DNA of 64,000 bases. Origin: JASHVB01 sp035508435 (lineage in GTDB: Bacteria; Pseudomonadota; Alphaproteobacteria; Acetobacterales; Acetobacteraceae). The position numbers and the translations under genes were made by a program. The DNA lies in NCBI GenBank assembly GCA_035508435.1, contig DATJNA010000136.1, forward strand, positions 49,227 through 113,226, written 5' to 3'. How positions within the stretch are numbered: position 1 is the first letter of the stretch; the number at the start of each line of letters is the position of its first letter. Positions 51,903 to 60,622 of the stretch are shown here, in pieces. A model generated the notes under the pieces. That model worked only from the letters and a program-made list of their open reading frames with translations. It was not told where the DNA came from and ran no database searches.

Positions 51903-54900
51903 ATGCCCGCTTCGCCGCTCGCCCTGCTGCAGACCCGCCGTCTCTGGCCGCTGGCGCTGACGCAATCCTGCGGTGCGCTGAACGACAACCTGGTGAAGAA
52001 CGCCATGCTGGTGCTGGCGTTGTTCCGCCTCAACATCGGCGGCACCGGCCTCTCCGCACTGGCCGGCGCCTTGTTCATCGCGCCCTACATCCTGCTCTCC
52101 GCCACCGCCGGAAAGATCGCCGACCGCTTCCCCAAGCCGCGCGTCATCCGCGCCTGCAAGTGGCTCGAGCTGCTGCTGATGTGCGGTGCCGCCGCCGCCT
52201 TCCTCACCGCCAGCGTCCCCGGCTTGCTCGCCGTACTGTTCATGCTCGGCGTCCAGGCAGCGTTGTTCGGCCCGGTGAAATACGGCGTCCTGCCAGAGCA
52301 TCTCGCCGAAGCGGAGCTGGTCGGGGGCAACGGTGTGATCGAGGCGACCACCTTCCTCGCCATCGTCGTCGGCACCGTGGCCGGCGGCGCGCTGATGCTG
52401 CTGGCAGACGGCGCGGCGGTGGTCAGCGCCACCGGCGTCGCCCTTGCCCTGATCGGACTCGCCGCCACCTGGTTCCTGCCGCCGGTACCCGCCGCTGAGC
52501 CCACACTCCGCCTCACCCCCAACCTGTTCGCCGACACCGCATCGGTGCTGCGCCACGCCGCGGCGATCCGGCCGATCTGGCTGTCGCTGCTTGGCCTCTC
52601 GTGGTTCTGGACCATGGGCGCGACGTTGCTCACCGAGTTCCCGGTGATCGCGCGCGACACACTCCATGCCGACAGCAGCGTGCTGACCCTGCTGCTGACC
52701 GTGTTCGCAATCGGCGTCGGCATCGGCTCGATCCAGTGCGCGCGACTGCTGCATGGCGAGGTCTCCGCCCGCCTCGTGCCGTTCGCCGCGCTCGGTATTT
52801 CGGTGTTCTGCTGGGACTTCGCGTCGGCCGCCAACGCCGCCGGCCACATCGCCAGCGCCGGCGCCGTCATGCTCTCGGTCAACGGCTGGCGCATGCTGAT
52901 CGACCTGCTGCTGCTCGCCGCATGCGGTGGCGCCTATTCCGTGCCGCTCTACGCCATCATCCAGGACACGGCCGCGCCGTCCGAGCGCGCCCGCATGGTC
53001 GCCGCCAACAACATCATGAACGCCTTGTTCATGGTGGCGGGCGCGGTGGCCGCGGCGGCGCTCGCCACCGGGCTGCTGCCGCCCGCTGTGCTGAAAATTG
53101 CCGCGTTCGCCAACCTGCTCGTCGCCGTCTGGATCGTGCGCCTGCTGCCATTCCAGACCTGGCAGGCAGTCATGCGCTGGTATTTCAAAACCTTTCACCG
53201 CCTGCGCGTCGGCGGCCTGGAAAACTACCAGGCGGCAGGCGATCGCGTCGTGATCGTCGCGAACCACCAGTCCTATCTCGACGCCCCGCTGATCGCCGCC
53301 TGCCTGCCCGACACGGCTTGCTTCGCCATCCACACGGCCCAGGCGGCGAAATGGTACTTCAAGCCGTTTCTCGCGCTGGCCGACACGTTCCCGCTGAACG
53401 TGCAATCCCCCTATGCGGTGAAGCGCATGGTGCAGGCGGTGCGTGACGACGGCCGCAAGCTGATGGTGTTCCCCGAGGGCCGCATGACCCGCACCGGCGG
53501 CCTGATGAAGATCTACGAAGGCGCCGCCATGGTCGCCGACAAGGCGCAGGCGCGCATCGTGCCGATCGCCATCGACGGCACGCAATACAGCCGGTTCAGC
53601 CACATGCGCGGCCGCCTGCGCCTGCGCTGGTTCCCCGCGGTGCGGCTCGAGATCCTGCCGCCGGTGACGCTCGCCCCGCCGGATGCCGATCGCCTGACGC
53701 CACGGCAGCGCCGCGAAGCCGTCGGCCGCGCCTTGCAGGACGTCATGGTGGATGCCGCCTTCCGTTCCCAGAACATCGACAAGACGTTGTTCTCGGCTTT
53801 GCTCGACGCGCGTGCCCTGAACGGGCGGCACATGCCGATCGCGGAGGATATCCAGCGCACCCCGATCACCTACGACCGACTGTTGCTGGGTGCCGTCGCC
53901 CTCGGCCGCGCGCTGGAGCCGCTTGTCGTTGCCAGCGGCGAGGCACGCCAACAGCACTCCCCCTCCCCTTGCCGGCACGGGCCGCGAAGCGAATCACGGG
54001 CGGGGGGAGGGGTGAGTACAAGCGAGGATCGTGGTGGTACGCACCCCTCCCCCCCACCGCCTCCGACGCGGGGAGGGGGAGAATCGCTGCACGTCGCGTT
54101 GCTGCTGCCGAACGCGATCGCGACCGTGGTCACGTTCTTCGCATTGCAGGCATTCGGCCGTGTTCCGTGCCTGCTGAACGCCTCGGCCGGCGGAGCCAAC
54201 ATGGCGGCCGCCTGCCGCGCGGCCGACGCGCGCTGCATCGTCTCGAGCCGTACCTTCATCGCGAAGGCGCGGCTCGAACATGTCGTGGAACGGCTGGCGG
54301 AGCAGTACCGGTTCATCTGGCTGGAGGACCTGCGCGACACGATCGGCGCGCGCGCCAAACTGCGTGCCTGGCGCGAGGCACGCCGTGCCCGCGCGCTGCC
54401 AGGTGCCCGCACCTCGCCCGCCGCCGCCGCGGTGGTGCTGTACACCAGCGGCTCGGAAGGCGCGCCGAAGGGCGTCGTGCTGAGCCATCGCAACATGCTC
54501 GCCAATTGCGCGCAGCTCGCCTCGGTGGTGGATTTCCACAGCGGCGACATCGCCTTCAACGCACTGCCGATGTTTCATGCCTTCGGCCTGACCGGCGGCA
54601 CGCTGCTGCCCTTGCTCCACGGAGTGCGCACCTTCCATTACCCCAGCCCGCTGCACTACCGCATCGTCCCGGCACTGATCTACGACGCCGACGCCACGAT
54701 CTGCTTCGGCACGGATACGTTCCTGCGCGGCTGGGCGCACTACGCGCATCCCTACGATTTCTACGCCATGCGCTACGTCTTCGCCGGCGCGGAGAAGGTG
54801 CGGGAGGACACCCGGCGCATGTTCGCCGACCGGTTCGGCGTGCGCCTCCTGGAAGGTTATGGTGCCACCGAAACCGCCCCGGTGCTGACACTGAACACCG

Positions 54901-55478
54901 CCATGCACAACCGCCCCGGCACCACCGGCCGCTTCCTGCCGGGCATCGCGTGGCGCCTGCAGCCGGTCGATGGGGTGGACGCCGGCGGCCGCCTGGAAGT
55001 CAGCGGCCCGACCGTCATGCTCGGCTATCTGCGCGACACCGCGCCCGGCGTGCTGCAGCCCCCGGCGGACGGCTGGTATGACACCGGCGACATCGTCTCG
55101 GTGGATCAGGCGGGGTTCGTCTCGATCGTCGGCCGCGTGCGCCGCTTCGCCAAGATCGGCGCGGAGATGGTGTCCATGGAGGCGGCGGAGGCTCTGGCAA
55201 CGGCGCTCTGGCCGGAGGCGCGGCATGCCGTGGTGAATGTGCCCGATCCACGCAAGGGCGAGGCGCTGGTGCTGGTCACCACCCGCCACGACGCTGACAC
55301 GCGGGCCTTGCTCGCCTTCGCCCGCGAACGCGGTGTGCCGGAACTGCTGCTGCCCCGCGTCGTCCTGACGGTCCCTCGGGTGCCGTTGCTGGCCTCCGGC
55401 AAGGTCGATTATCCGGCGGTATTCCGGTTGGTGGAGCAAGCATATCCGGCAATCGCGGCGGAGGCAGCGGTGGTGTGA
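51903..55478 (+). CDS. Three-part MFS / PlsC acyltransferase / AMP-binding acyl-ACP ligase fusion, Aas-like
   Basis: This 1191-residue fusion resembles Aas-type enzymes that re-acylate lysophospholipids, with an added MFS lysophospholipid-transporter-like domain (1-410). The acyltransferase part (about 430-620) has NHQSYLDAP (His455, Asp460) and FPEGRMTRTG. The ligase part (about 735-1185) has VLYTSGSEGAPKGVVLSHRN in part, plus GYGATETAP and WYDTGDIV. An unexpected Ser/Pro/Gly-rich stretch at about 685-728 is encoded by an inserted GC-rich palindrome and splits the PlsC and ligase parts without breaking frame. Membrane phospholipid turnover is the likely role. Confidence 0.92.
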   Translation: MPASPLALLQTRRLWPLALTQSCGALNDNLVKNAMLVLALFRLNIGGTGLSALAGALFIAPYILLSATAGKIADRFPKPRVIRACKWLELLLMCGAAAAFLTASVPGLLAVLFMLGVQAALFGPVKYGVLPEHLAEAELVGGNGVIEATTFLAIVVGTVAGGALMLLADGAAVVSATGVALALIGLAATWFLPPVPAAEPTLRLTPNLFADTASVLRHAAAIRPIWLSLLGLSWFWTMGATLLTEFPVIARDTLHADSSVLTLLLTVFAIGVGIGSIQCARLLHGEVSARLVPFAALGISVFCWDFASAANAAGHIASAGAVMLSVNGWRMLIDLLLLAACGGAYSVPLYAIIQDTAAPSERARMVAANNIMNALFMVAGAVAAAALATGLLPPAVLKIAAFANLLVAVWIVRLLPFQTWQAVMRWYFKTFHRLRVGGLENYQAAGDRVVIVANHQSYLDAPLIAACLPDTACFAIHTAQAAKWYFKPFLALADTFPLNVQSPYAVKRMVQAVRDDGRKLMVFPEGRMTRTGGLMKIYEGAAMVADKAQARIVPIAIDGTQYSRFSHMRGRLRLRWFPAVRLEILPPVTLAPPDADRLTPRQRREAVGRALQDVMVDAAFRSQNIDKTLFSALLDARALNGRHMPIAEDIQRTPITYDRLLLGAVALGRALEPLVVASGEARQQHSPSPCRHGPRSESRAGGGVSTSEDRGGTHPSPPPPPTRGGGESLHVALLLPNAIATVVTFFALQAFGRVPCLLNASAGGANMAAACRAADARCIVSSRTFIAKARLEHVVERLAEQYRFIWLEDLRDTIGARAKLRAWREARRARALPGARTSPAAAAVVLYTSGSEGAPKGVVLSHRNMLANCAQLASVVDFHSGDIAFNALPMFHAFGLTGGTLLPLLHGVRTFHYPSPLHYRIVPALIYDADATICFGTDTFLRGWAHYAHPYDFYAMRYVFAGAEKVREDTRRMFADRFGVRLLEGYGATETAPVLTLNTAMHNRPGTTGRFLPGIAWRLQPVDGVDAGGRLEVSGPTVMLGYLRDTAPGVLQPPADGWYDTGDIVSVDQAGFVSIVGRVRRFAKIGAEMVSMEAAEALATALWPEARHAVVNVPDPRKGEALVLVTTRHDADTRALLAFARERGVPELLLPRVVLTVPRVPLLASGKVDYPAVFRLVEQAYPAIAAEAAVV
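53957..54085. repeat. GC-rich palindromic repeat inserted in frame in the Aas-like gene
   Basis: The left arm has CTCCCCCTCCCCTTGCC and GGGCGGGGGGAGGGGTGAGTA. The right arm starts TACGCACCCCTCCCCCCC and continues CCGCCTCC and CGGGGAGGGGG. Both arms match those of the element at 7261-7367. It contributes about 43 residues (HSPSPCRHGPRSESRAGG..., THPSPPPPPTRGGG) between conserved blocks of the fusion, and is absent from the usual family layout. Confidence 0.75.
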
Positions 55479-55486
55479 TGCGCCCG

Positions 55487-55558
55487 GGAGCACGCGTTTG
55501 CTACCGCCTTGGAGCACTCGTTTGCTACCGCCTTGGAGCGCTCGTTTGCTACCGCCTT
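55487..55558. repeat. 24-bp tandem repeat, three copies
   Basis: GGAGCACGCGTTTGCTACC-GCCTT at 55487, 55511 and 55535 recurs with a 24-base period and single-base changes. It begins just after the Aas-like stop and leads directly into a 13-bp array. No spacers and no gene. Confidence 0.85.
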
Positions 55559-55570
55559 GGAGCGATCGTG

Positions 55571-55648
55571 GGATGCGCCAGTTGGATGCGCCAGTGGGAT
55601 GCGCCAGTGGGATGCACCAGTGGGATGCGCCAGTGGGATGCACCAGTG
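55571..55648. repeat. 13-bp tandem repeat, six copies
   Basis: GGATGCGCCAGTG starts at 55571, 55584, 55597, 55610, 55623 and 55636, with G/A variation at one position (GCGCC/GCACC) and one T/G. It sits about 140-215 bases upstream of the HtrA-like start, so it could affect that promoter. The remaining 55479-55786 gap holds no gene. Confidence 0.85.
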
Positions 55649-55786
55649 AGCGATGCTGCCACCTGTTGGCAAACCGCGCCGCACACGTGAACCCGCTGCA
55701 TTGTCGCGGCGGACGACGCGGCGGGCTTGTTGCTTGCGCGGTCGAATGCCATGTCATTTCACGGGTGCCCCGGAGACCGCGCGGCC

Positions 55787-56893
55787 ATGAGACGAATTGC
55801 ATATTGCGCTCACCTCGCGCGCCGGCCGCTGCGGGAGCAATGCCGCACGATGGCGGTCGCCGCACTGCTGCTGGTGGCGGCCTGCACGGCCACCCCCTAC
55901 GACGCCGCTGCGCGTCCCGCGCCGGACAGCTTCGCTCCGCTGGTCAAGCGCGTGCTGCCGGCGGTGGTGAATATCGCGGTGACGGAGACCGTTTCCGGCA
56001 GCGACGTCGCCTCCGAACTGCCGCCGGAACTGCGCAACACGCCGCTGGGTCGCGAGTTCCGCCGTCGCTTCGGCAACCATCATGAGCAAATGATGGGGGC
56101 TGGATCGGGGTTCATCATCAATCCGTCCGGGGTGATCGTCACCAACAACCACGTGGTGGATCACGCCGACAAGATCGTGGTGTCGCTCACCGACGGCCGC
56201 CAGTTCCCCGCCCACGTGTTGGGCACCGATGAACCGACCGACGTGGCGGTGATCAAGATCGACCCGCCAGCGCCTTTGCCAAGCGTCTCCTGGGGCGATT
56301 CCCGCCAGGTGGAAGTCGGCGACTGGATCCTCGCCGCCGGCAACCCATTCGGCCTCGGCGGTTCGGTCACCGCCGGCATCGTCTCGGCCGAGGGCCGCGA
56401 CCTCGGCTCCAGCCCGTTCGACGATTTCCTCCAGCTCGATGCACCGATCAATCCGGGCAATTCCGGCGGGCCGATCTTCAACATGGACGGCGAGGTGATC
56501 GGCGTTTCCACCGCTATCGTCTCGCCGTCCGGCGGGTCGGTCGGCATCGGGTTTGCCGTCCCGTCGGAAACGGTGAACAAGGTGGTCGCCGATCTGCTGG
56601 CGCACGGCAGCATCGCCCGCGGCTGGCTGGGCGTGTCGGTGCAGGATGCCGACAGCGGCGGCGTGGCAATCGCCGGCGTCGAGCGTGATGGTCCCGCGTT
56701 GCGTGCCGGCATCCGCGCCGGCGACGTGGTGGTGGCGCTGAACGGCGGCCGGATCGACAGCGCCCGCAGCCTGATCCGTGCCGTTGCCGCGATCTCGCCG
56801 GGCGAGCATGCCCGCCTGACGGTGCGCCGGCAAGGACGCGAGATCGAGCTGTCCGTCACCATCGGACGCCGGCCCAGCGACCTGTCGGAATAG
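55787..56893 (+). CDS. HtrA/DegP-like serine endoprotease with one PDZ domain
   Basis: This trypsin-fold periplasmic protease has the catalytic triad His122 (VTNNHVVD), Asp152 (PTDVAVIKID) and Ser226 (PINPGNSGGPIF). One C-terminal PDZ domain (about 275-365) begins GWLGVSVQD and shows DGPALRAGIRAGDVVVALNG. I start at the ATG at 55787 (368 residues). The ATG at 55850 would place a signal sequence or lipobox (LLLVAAC) at the N-terminus and is a real alternative. It is shorter than DegP, closer to DegS or single-PDZ alphaproteobacterial proteins. It precedes a response-regulator remnant and a histidine kinase. Confidence 0.92.
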   Translation: MRRIAYCAHLARRPLREQCRTMAVAALLLVAACTATPYDAAARPAPDSFAPLVKRVLPAVVNIAVTETVSGSDVASELPPELRNTPLGREFRRRFGNHHEQMMGAGSGFIINPSGVIVTNNHVVDHADKIVVSLTDGRQFPAHVLGTDEPTDVAVIKIDPPAPLPSVSWGDSRQVEVGDWILAAGNPFGLGGSVTAGIVSAEGRDLGSSPFDDFLQLDAPINPGNSGGPIFNMDGEVIGVSTAIVSPSGGSVGIGFAVPSETVNKVVADLLAHGSIARGWLGVSVQDADSGGVAIAGVERDGPALRAGIRAGDVVVALNGGRIDSARSLIRAVAAISPGEHARLTVRRQGREIELSVTIGRRPSDLSE

Positions 56894-56935
56894 GTGCGGC
56901 GGCGCGTCATGGCGGCGGGCGCGCAGAGGAGGAGA

Positions 56936-57136
56936 ATGATGCGGATTGCGATCCGCCAGGACCACGACGCTGCCGGCCTGGTGGTGCATGCCCGGAGATC
57001 TCTGCTGCGTCCGCCGCGAACGGTGGGCGATGTCAGTGCGGATGCCAGTGGGGTCTCGCTCTGTCCTGGCGGGCATCTGCCGCGAAGTGCACCGAGGCCG
57101 AGGGAAGGGGGAGACTTTCCCCCCATCCTCGCCTGA
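56936..57136 (+). pseudogene. Truncated response-regulator remnant (N-terminal start only)
   Basis: A very strong site, AGGAGGAG, lies just before ATGATG at 56936/56939, giving MRIAIRQDHDAAGLVVHARRS. This resembles the opening of OmpR-type regulators (MRIL[LV]xED-x-x-AAxLVxxALR), with the acidic pair reduced to QD. After about 20 residues the frame turns Pro/Arg/Gly-rich, lacks the phospho-acceptor region, and stops at 57136. HtrA-regulator-kinase is a common gene order, so I infer that the regulator was deleted. The rest of the 56894-57210 gap holds nothing else. Confidence 0.45.
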
Positions 57137-57210
57137 ACGCGCCCCTCGGCGCCGAAGGCCTGCCGCCGCCGGAGCTGGGCCACCGGACCTCCGCGGTCCG
57201 CTCTGTCCCC

Positions 57211-58599
57211 GTGAACCACGGCCCGCATGCCGCCTTCCGGCTGTTTCGCTCCGCCAGCCTGCGCTTCGCCGTCATCTATGCCGCATTGCTCGCGGCCAGT
57301 GCCATCGCGCTCGCCATGTTCCTGTGGTGGGCCACCGCTGGCCTGCTGGACCGCCAGACCGATTCGGCGATCAATGCCGACGCCCAAAGCCTGTCGCAGC
57401 GCTGGGTGGAAGGTGGCCTGCCCGCGCTGATCCTGACGATCCAGGACCGTCTGGCCGACAATGTCGGCGACGACGCCATCTATCTGCTGGTCGATCCCAT
57501 GATGCGGCCGATCGCCGGCAACCTGCAGCGCTGGCCCTTCGAGGTCCGCCAGGCCAACGTCTGGTACGAGATGGCGGTGCGCCGCGCCGGCATCACCTCG
57601 CTGGTGCGGCTGCAGCGCTACGACCTGCCGAACGGCTTCCACCTGCTGATCGGCCGCGACGTGCAGGTGCGCGCCCAGCTCCGCACCCTGCTGAGCGACG
57701 CCTTGCTGTGGGCTGCCGGCATCGTCTGCGCCATGGCCACCGCCGGCGCCCTCGTGGTGCGCAGCTTGTTCCGCCGCACTCTGGCCAATGTCTCCGCCAC
57801 CGCCGCCGCCATTGCCGCCGGCGACTTTGCCCGGCGCGTGCGGCTGTCCGGCCGCGGCGATGAATTCGACCAGCTCGCCGAGACGATCAACGACATGCTG
57901 GATCGGATCGGCCGGCTGATGGATGGCGTTCGCCAGGTGTCCAACGCCATCGCGCACGATCTGCGCACGCCGATCACCCGCGCCCGCGCCCGGCTGGAGG
58001 ACGCCGCGCTGCACGCCGCCTCCGCCGACGAGCTGCGCGCTGCCATCGAGCGCGCGACGGCCGACCTCGATGGCATCATCGCGGTGTTCCAGGCGCTGCT
58101 GCGGATCGCCGAGATCGAGGCAGGCTCCCGCCGCTCCGCCTTTGCCCGCTTCGACGCGGCGCCCTTGCTCGCCGACGTCGCCGAATTGTACGGCGCGGTC
58201 GCCGAGGACCGGCAGCTCTCGCTGGCCGTTGAGTCGCCCGACCACCTGCCCGCCTATGGCGACCGCGACCTGGTGCAGCAGGCGGTGGCGAACCTGGTGG
58301 ACAACGCGGTGAAATTCTCGCCCCCGGATGGCAAGGTGCGGCTGCGCGGTGCCATCGTCCCCAGTGGGCTGGAGATCAGCGTCGCCGACCAGGGCCCCGG
58401 CATTCCCGCCGCCGATCGGGCCCGCGCCGCCGACCGCTTCTTCCGGGGCGAGGCCGCTCGCAGCACGCCGGGCTCCGGCCTGGGCCTCGCTCTGGTGCAA
58501 GCCGTCGCCCAGCTTCACCAGGGCACGCTGCGGCTGGACGATGCCCTCCCCGGCTTGCGCGCGGTGCTGACCATGCCGCTGCCGGGCGAGCAATCGTGA
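57211..58599 (+). CDS. Sensor histidine kinase (EnvZ/OmpR type)
   Basis: This 462-residue membrane kinase starts at a GTG at 57211. It has TM1 (about 18-40), a periplasmic sensor (about 41-165), TM2 (about 167-187) and HAMP (190-240). HisKA carries phospho-acceptor His249 in IAHDLRTPITRAR. HATPase_c has the N-box NLVDNAVKFSPP, G1 DQGPGIP and G2 GSGLGLALV. All catalytic motifs look intact. Its cognate regulator normally lies just upstream, where only a remnant is visible, so it may signal through another regulator or be orphaned. The HtrA-like gene is upstream on the same strand. Confidence 0.94.
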   Translation: MNHGPHAAFRLFRSASLRFAVIYAALLAASAIALAMFLWWATAGLLDRQTDSAINADAQSLSQRWVEGGLPALILTIQDRLADNVGDDAIYLLVDPMMRPIAGNLQRWPFEVRQANVWYEMAVRRAGITSLVRLQRYDLPNGFHLLIGRDVQVRAQLRTLLSDALLWAAGIVCAMATAGALVVRSLFRRTLANVSATAAAIAAGDFARRVRLSGRGDEFDQLAETINDMLDRIGRLMDGVRQVSNAIAHDLRTPITRARARLEDAALHAASADELRAAIERATADLDGIIAVFQALLRIAEIEAGSRRSAFARFDAAPLLADVAELYGAVAEDRQLSLAVESPDHLPAYGDRDLVQQAVANLVDNAVKFSPPDGKVRLRGAIVPSGLEISVADQGPGIPAADRARAADRFFRGEAARSTPGSGLGLALVQAVAQLHQGTLRLDDALPGLRAVLTMPLPGEQS

Positions 58600-58739
58600 C
58601 GGGGGCAGAGCTGCGTCGCCGAGACTGGCCGTCCTTGCGATGCCAGGGAGGCGAAGCGCTGCCCCGGCCGCATTGACGCCGCAGTGCGTTGACGTGTGCC
58701 TGCGACCGCCTTCTACTCCGGCCAAAATTCGGGAGGAGG

Positions 58740-59528
58740 ATGGTGGTGGCCCTGCTGGAAGTGCGCGGGCTGACCAAGAGTTTCGGTCCCGTGGACGTGC
58801 TCCACGGCGTCGATCTCGCGCTGCAATCCGGCGAGGTGCTGGCCCTGGTCGGGGACAACGGCGCCGGCAAGTCCACCCTGATCAAGCACATTGCCGGAGT
58901 CTACAAGCCGGATGCCGGCGAGATTTGCCTCGAAGGCCAGCCGATCCGGCTGGAGACGCCGGGGCAGGCGCGCTTGCTCGGCATCGAGACCGTCTATCAG
59001 GATCTCGCTCTCGCCGATGAACTTTCCGTCAGCGCCAACATCTTCCTTGGCCGCGAGCCGGTGCGGCGCTGGCTCGGCTTGCTCCCGGTGATCGACAACG
59101 CGCGCATCCGGCGGGAAACCGACGCGCTGCTGGCGCGGATCGAAAGCCGCATTCCGCGCAAGGTGCGCACCGTATCGCGGCTGTCGGGCGGCCAGCGCCA
59201 GGCGGTCTCGATCGCGCGCGCGATCTACTGGCAGGCCAAGGTCGTGATCATGGATGAGCCGACCGCCGCGCTCGCGGTGATGGAGCGCGAGCATGTGATC
59301 AGCCTGGCACGGCGGCTCGCCGCGGAAGGCGCCGGCGTGATCTATATCGGCCACAACCTGATCGAGATTCTCGAAGTCGCCGACCGGGTGGCGGTGATGT
59401 ATCGCGGGCGCATCGTCTATACCGCCGACGCGCGGCGCACCAATCAGCAGGAGCTGATCAAGTACATGACCGGCTTCAGCGAGGCGCCGGAGGCGGTTGC
59501 CGCGGCGGCCAGCAGCGTCAATGCCTGA
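58740..59528 (+). CDS. Sugar ABC transporter ATPase, single-domain FrcA type
   Basis: This CUT2-family ATPase of about 262 residues carries one ABC domain, unlike the tandem RbsA (about 500). Motifs are Walker A GDNGAGKST, signature LSGGQRQAVSIARAI, Walker B VVIMDEPTAALAV and H-loop GHNL. FrcA of alphaproteobacterial fructose importers has this form. The ATG at 58740 directly abuts GGGAGGAGG; the in-frame GTG codons at 58743 and 58746 have better spacing and may be the true start. It leads an A-B-C importer with the next two genes. Confidence 0.93.
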   Translation: MVVALLEVRGLTKSFGPVDVLHGVDLALQSGEVLALVGDNGAGKSTLIKHIAGVYKPDAGEICLEGQPIRLETPGQARLLGIETVYQDLALADELSVSANIFLGREPVRRWLGLLPVIDNARIRRETDALLARIESRIPRKVRTVSRLSGGQRQAVSIARAIYWQAKVVIMDEPTAALAVMEREHVISLARRLAAEGAGVIYIGHNLIEILEVADRVAVMYRGRIVYTADARRTNQQELIKYMTGFSEAPEAVAAAASSVNA

Positions 59529-59561
59529 GCATCGGCTCGGGCCACAACAGGAGGAAGCGAG

Positions 59562-60560
59562 ATGAAGGGAATCCTGCTGATCGCGGCGGTCGCGTTCGGC
59601 GTCGGCGGCGCCGCGCAGGCGCAGCAGCCGCAGCAATTCTCGAATGCCAAGATCGATGTCATCGTGAAGGCGACGACGTCGCAGTACTGGGCGACGGTGT
59701 TTGACGGCGCGCGCAAGGCGGCACAGGTGCTGGGCGTGCAGATCGCGACCCTGGGCGCGCCGAGCGAGCTCGACGCGGCGCAGGAAGTCTCGATCATGGA
59801 GAACGCGATCTCGGCGCATCCCACCGGCATCGTGATCGCGGCGACCAACGCGCAGGCGCTGGCGCAGCCGATCGCCGAGGCCACCAAGGCCGGCATCCCG
59901 GTGGTGGTGATCGACTCCGATGCCAACACCAAGGACTACGTGACGTTCCTCGCCACCAACAACGAGACCGGCGGCAAGAAGGCGGCCGACGAGATCGCCC
60001 GCTGCGTGCAGGCGCGCACCGGCAAGGAGGCCGGCAATGTCGCCTATCTGACCGCGCTGGCCGGTGCGCAATCGCTGAACGACCGCGACAAGGGCTTTGT
60101 CGAGGAGCTGAAAAAGCACCCGGGACTGAAGATCGTGGAGCATCGCGTCGGCAACAACCAGCCGAGCAGGGCATTGTCGGATTCCGAGGACTTGCTGACG
60201 CGGCATCCGGACCTGGTGGGCATGTTCGCCGATAACGAGCTGGAGGGCGATGGCGCCGGCACCGCGGTGTCCGAGAAGGGGCTCGCCAACAAGATGTGCC
60301 TGGTGGCGTTCGACACCTCCGACACCGAGATCAAGTTTGTCAAGAGCGGCATCATCGATGGACTGATCGTGCAGAACCCATACATGATGGGCTATGCCGG
60401 CGTGTGGTATGCGCTGGCTGCCGCGCATGGCGTGGCGTTTCCGAAATACGTCGATACCGGCGTGAACGTGGTGACCAAGGACAACATCGGCAGCCCGCAG
60501 ATGGCCGGCTTGCTCGACCCGAGCAAATACGTGCTGACGCCGTTCCTGGGCGAGCAATGA
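59562..60560 (+). CDS. Sugar-binding periplasmic protein (RbsB/FrcB-like)
   Basis: This 332-residue periplasmic binding protein has a Sec signal (KGILLIAAVAFGVGGAAQA, cut before QQ) and the Peripl_BP_4 fold. Segments VIVKATTSQYWATVFDGARKAA, GIVIAATNAQALAQPI, IPVVVIDSD and LVGMFADNELEGDGAG are typical. The ligand is likely a monosaccharide. GGAGGAAG precedes the ATG. It lies 33 bases below the ATPase and 62 bases above the permease, so the three form one importer. Confidence 0.93.
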   Translation: MKGILLIAAVAFGVGGAAQAQQPQQFSNAKIDVIVKATTSQYWATVFDGARKAAQVLGVQIATLGAPSELDAAQEVSIMENAISAHPTGIVIAATNAQALAQPIAEATKAGIPVVVIDSDANTKDYVTFLATNNETGGKKAADEIARCVQARTGKEAGNVAYLTALAGAQSLNDRDKGFVEELKKHPGLKIVEHRVGNNQPSRALSDSEDLLTRHPDLVGMFADNELEGDGAGTAVSEKGLANKMCLVAFDTSDTEIKFVKSGIIDGLIVQNPYMMGYAGVWYALAAAHGVAFPKYVDTGVNVVTKDNIGSPQMAGLLDPSKYVLTPFLGEQ

Positions 60561-60622
60561 TGGCTGCGGCCTGGTGCGGGGAGCATCGTTGCGTGATCCG
60601 TGCCGCCGGGCTTGCATAGCCG

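Noticed and set aside
51819..53978. 719-codon minus-strand frame opposite the Aas-like fusion
   Set aside because: Composition and lack of motifs mark it as a shadow of the acyltransferase fusion.
56161..58725. 854-codon minus-strand frame opposite the HtrA and kinase genes
   Set aside because: Gly/Ala/Gln-rich with no motif, antisense to two proteins with intact catalytic residues.
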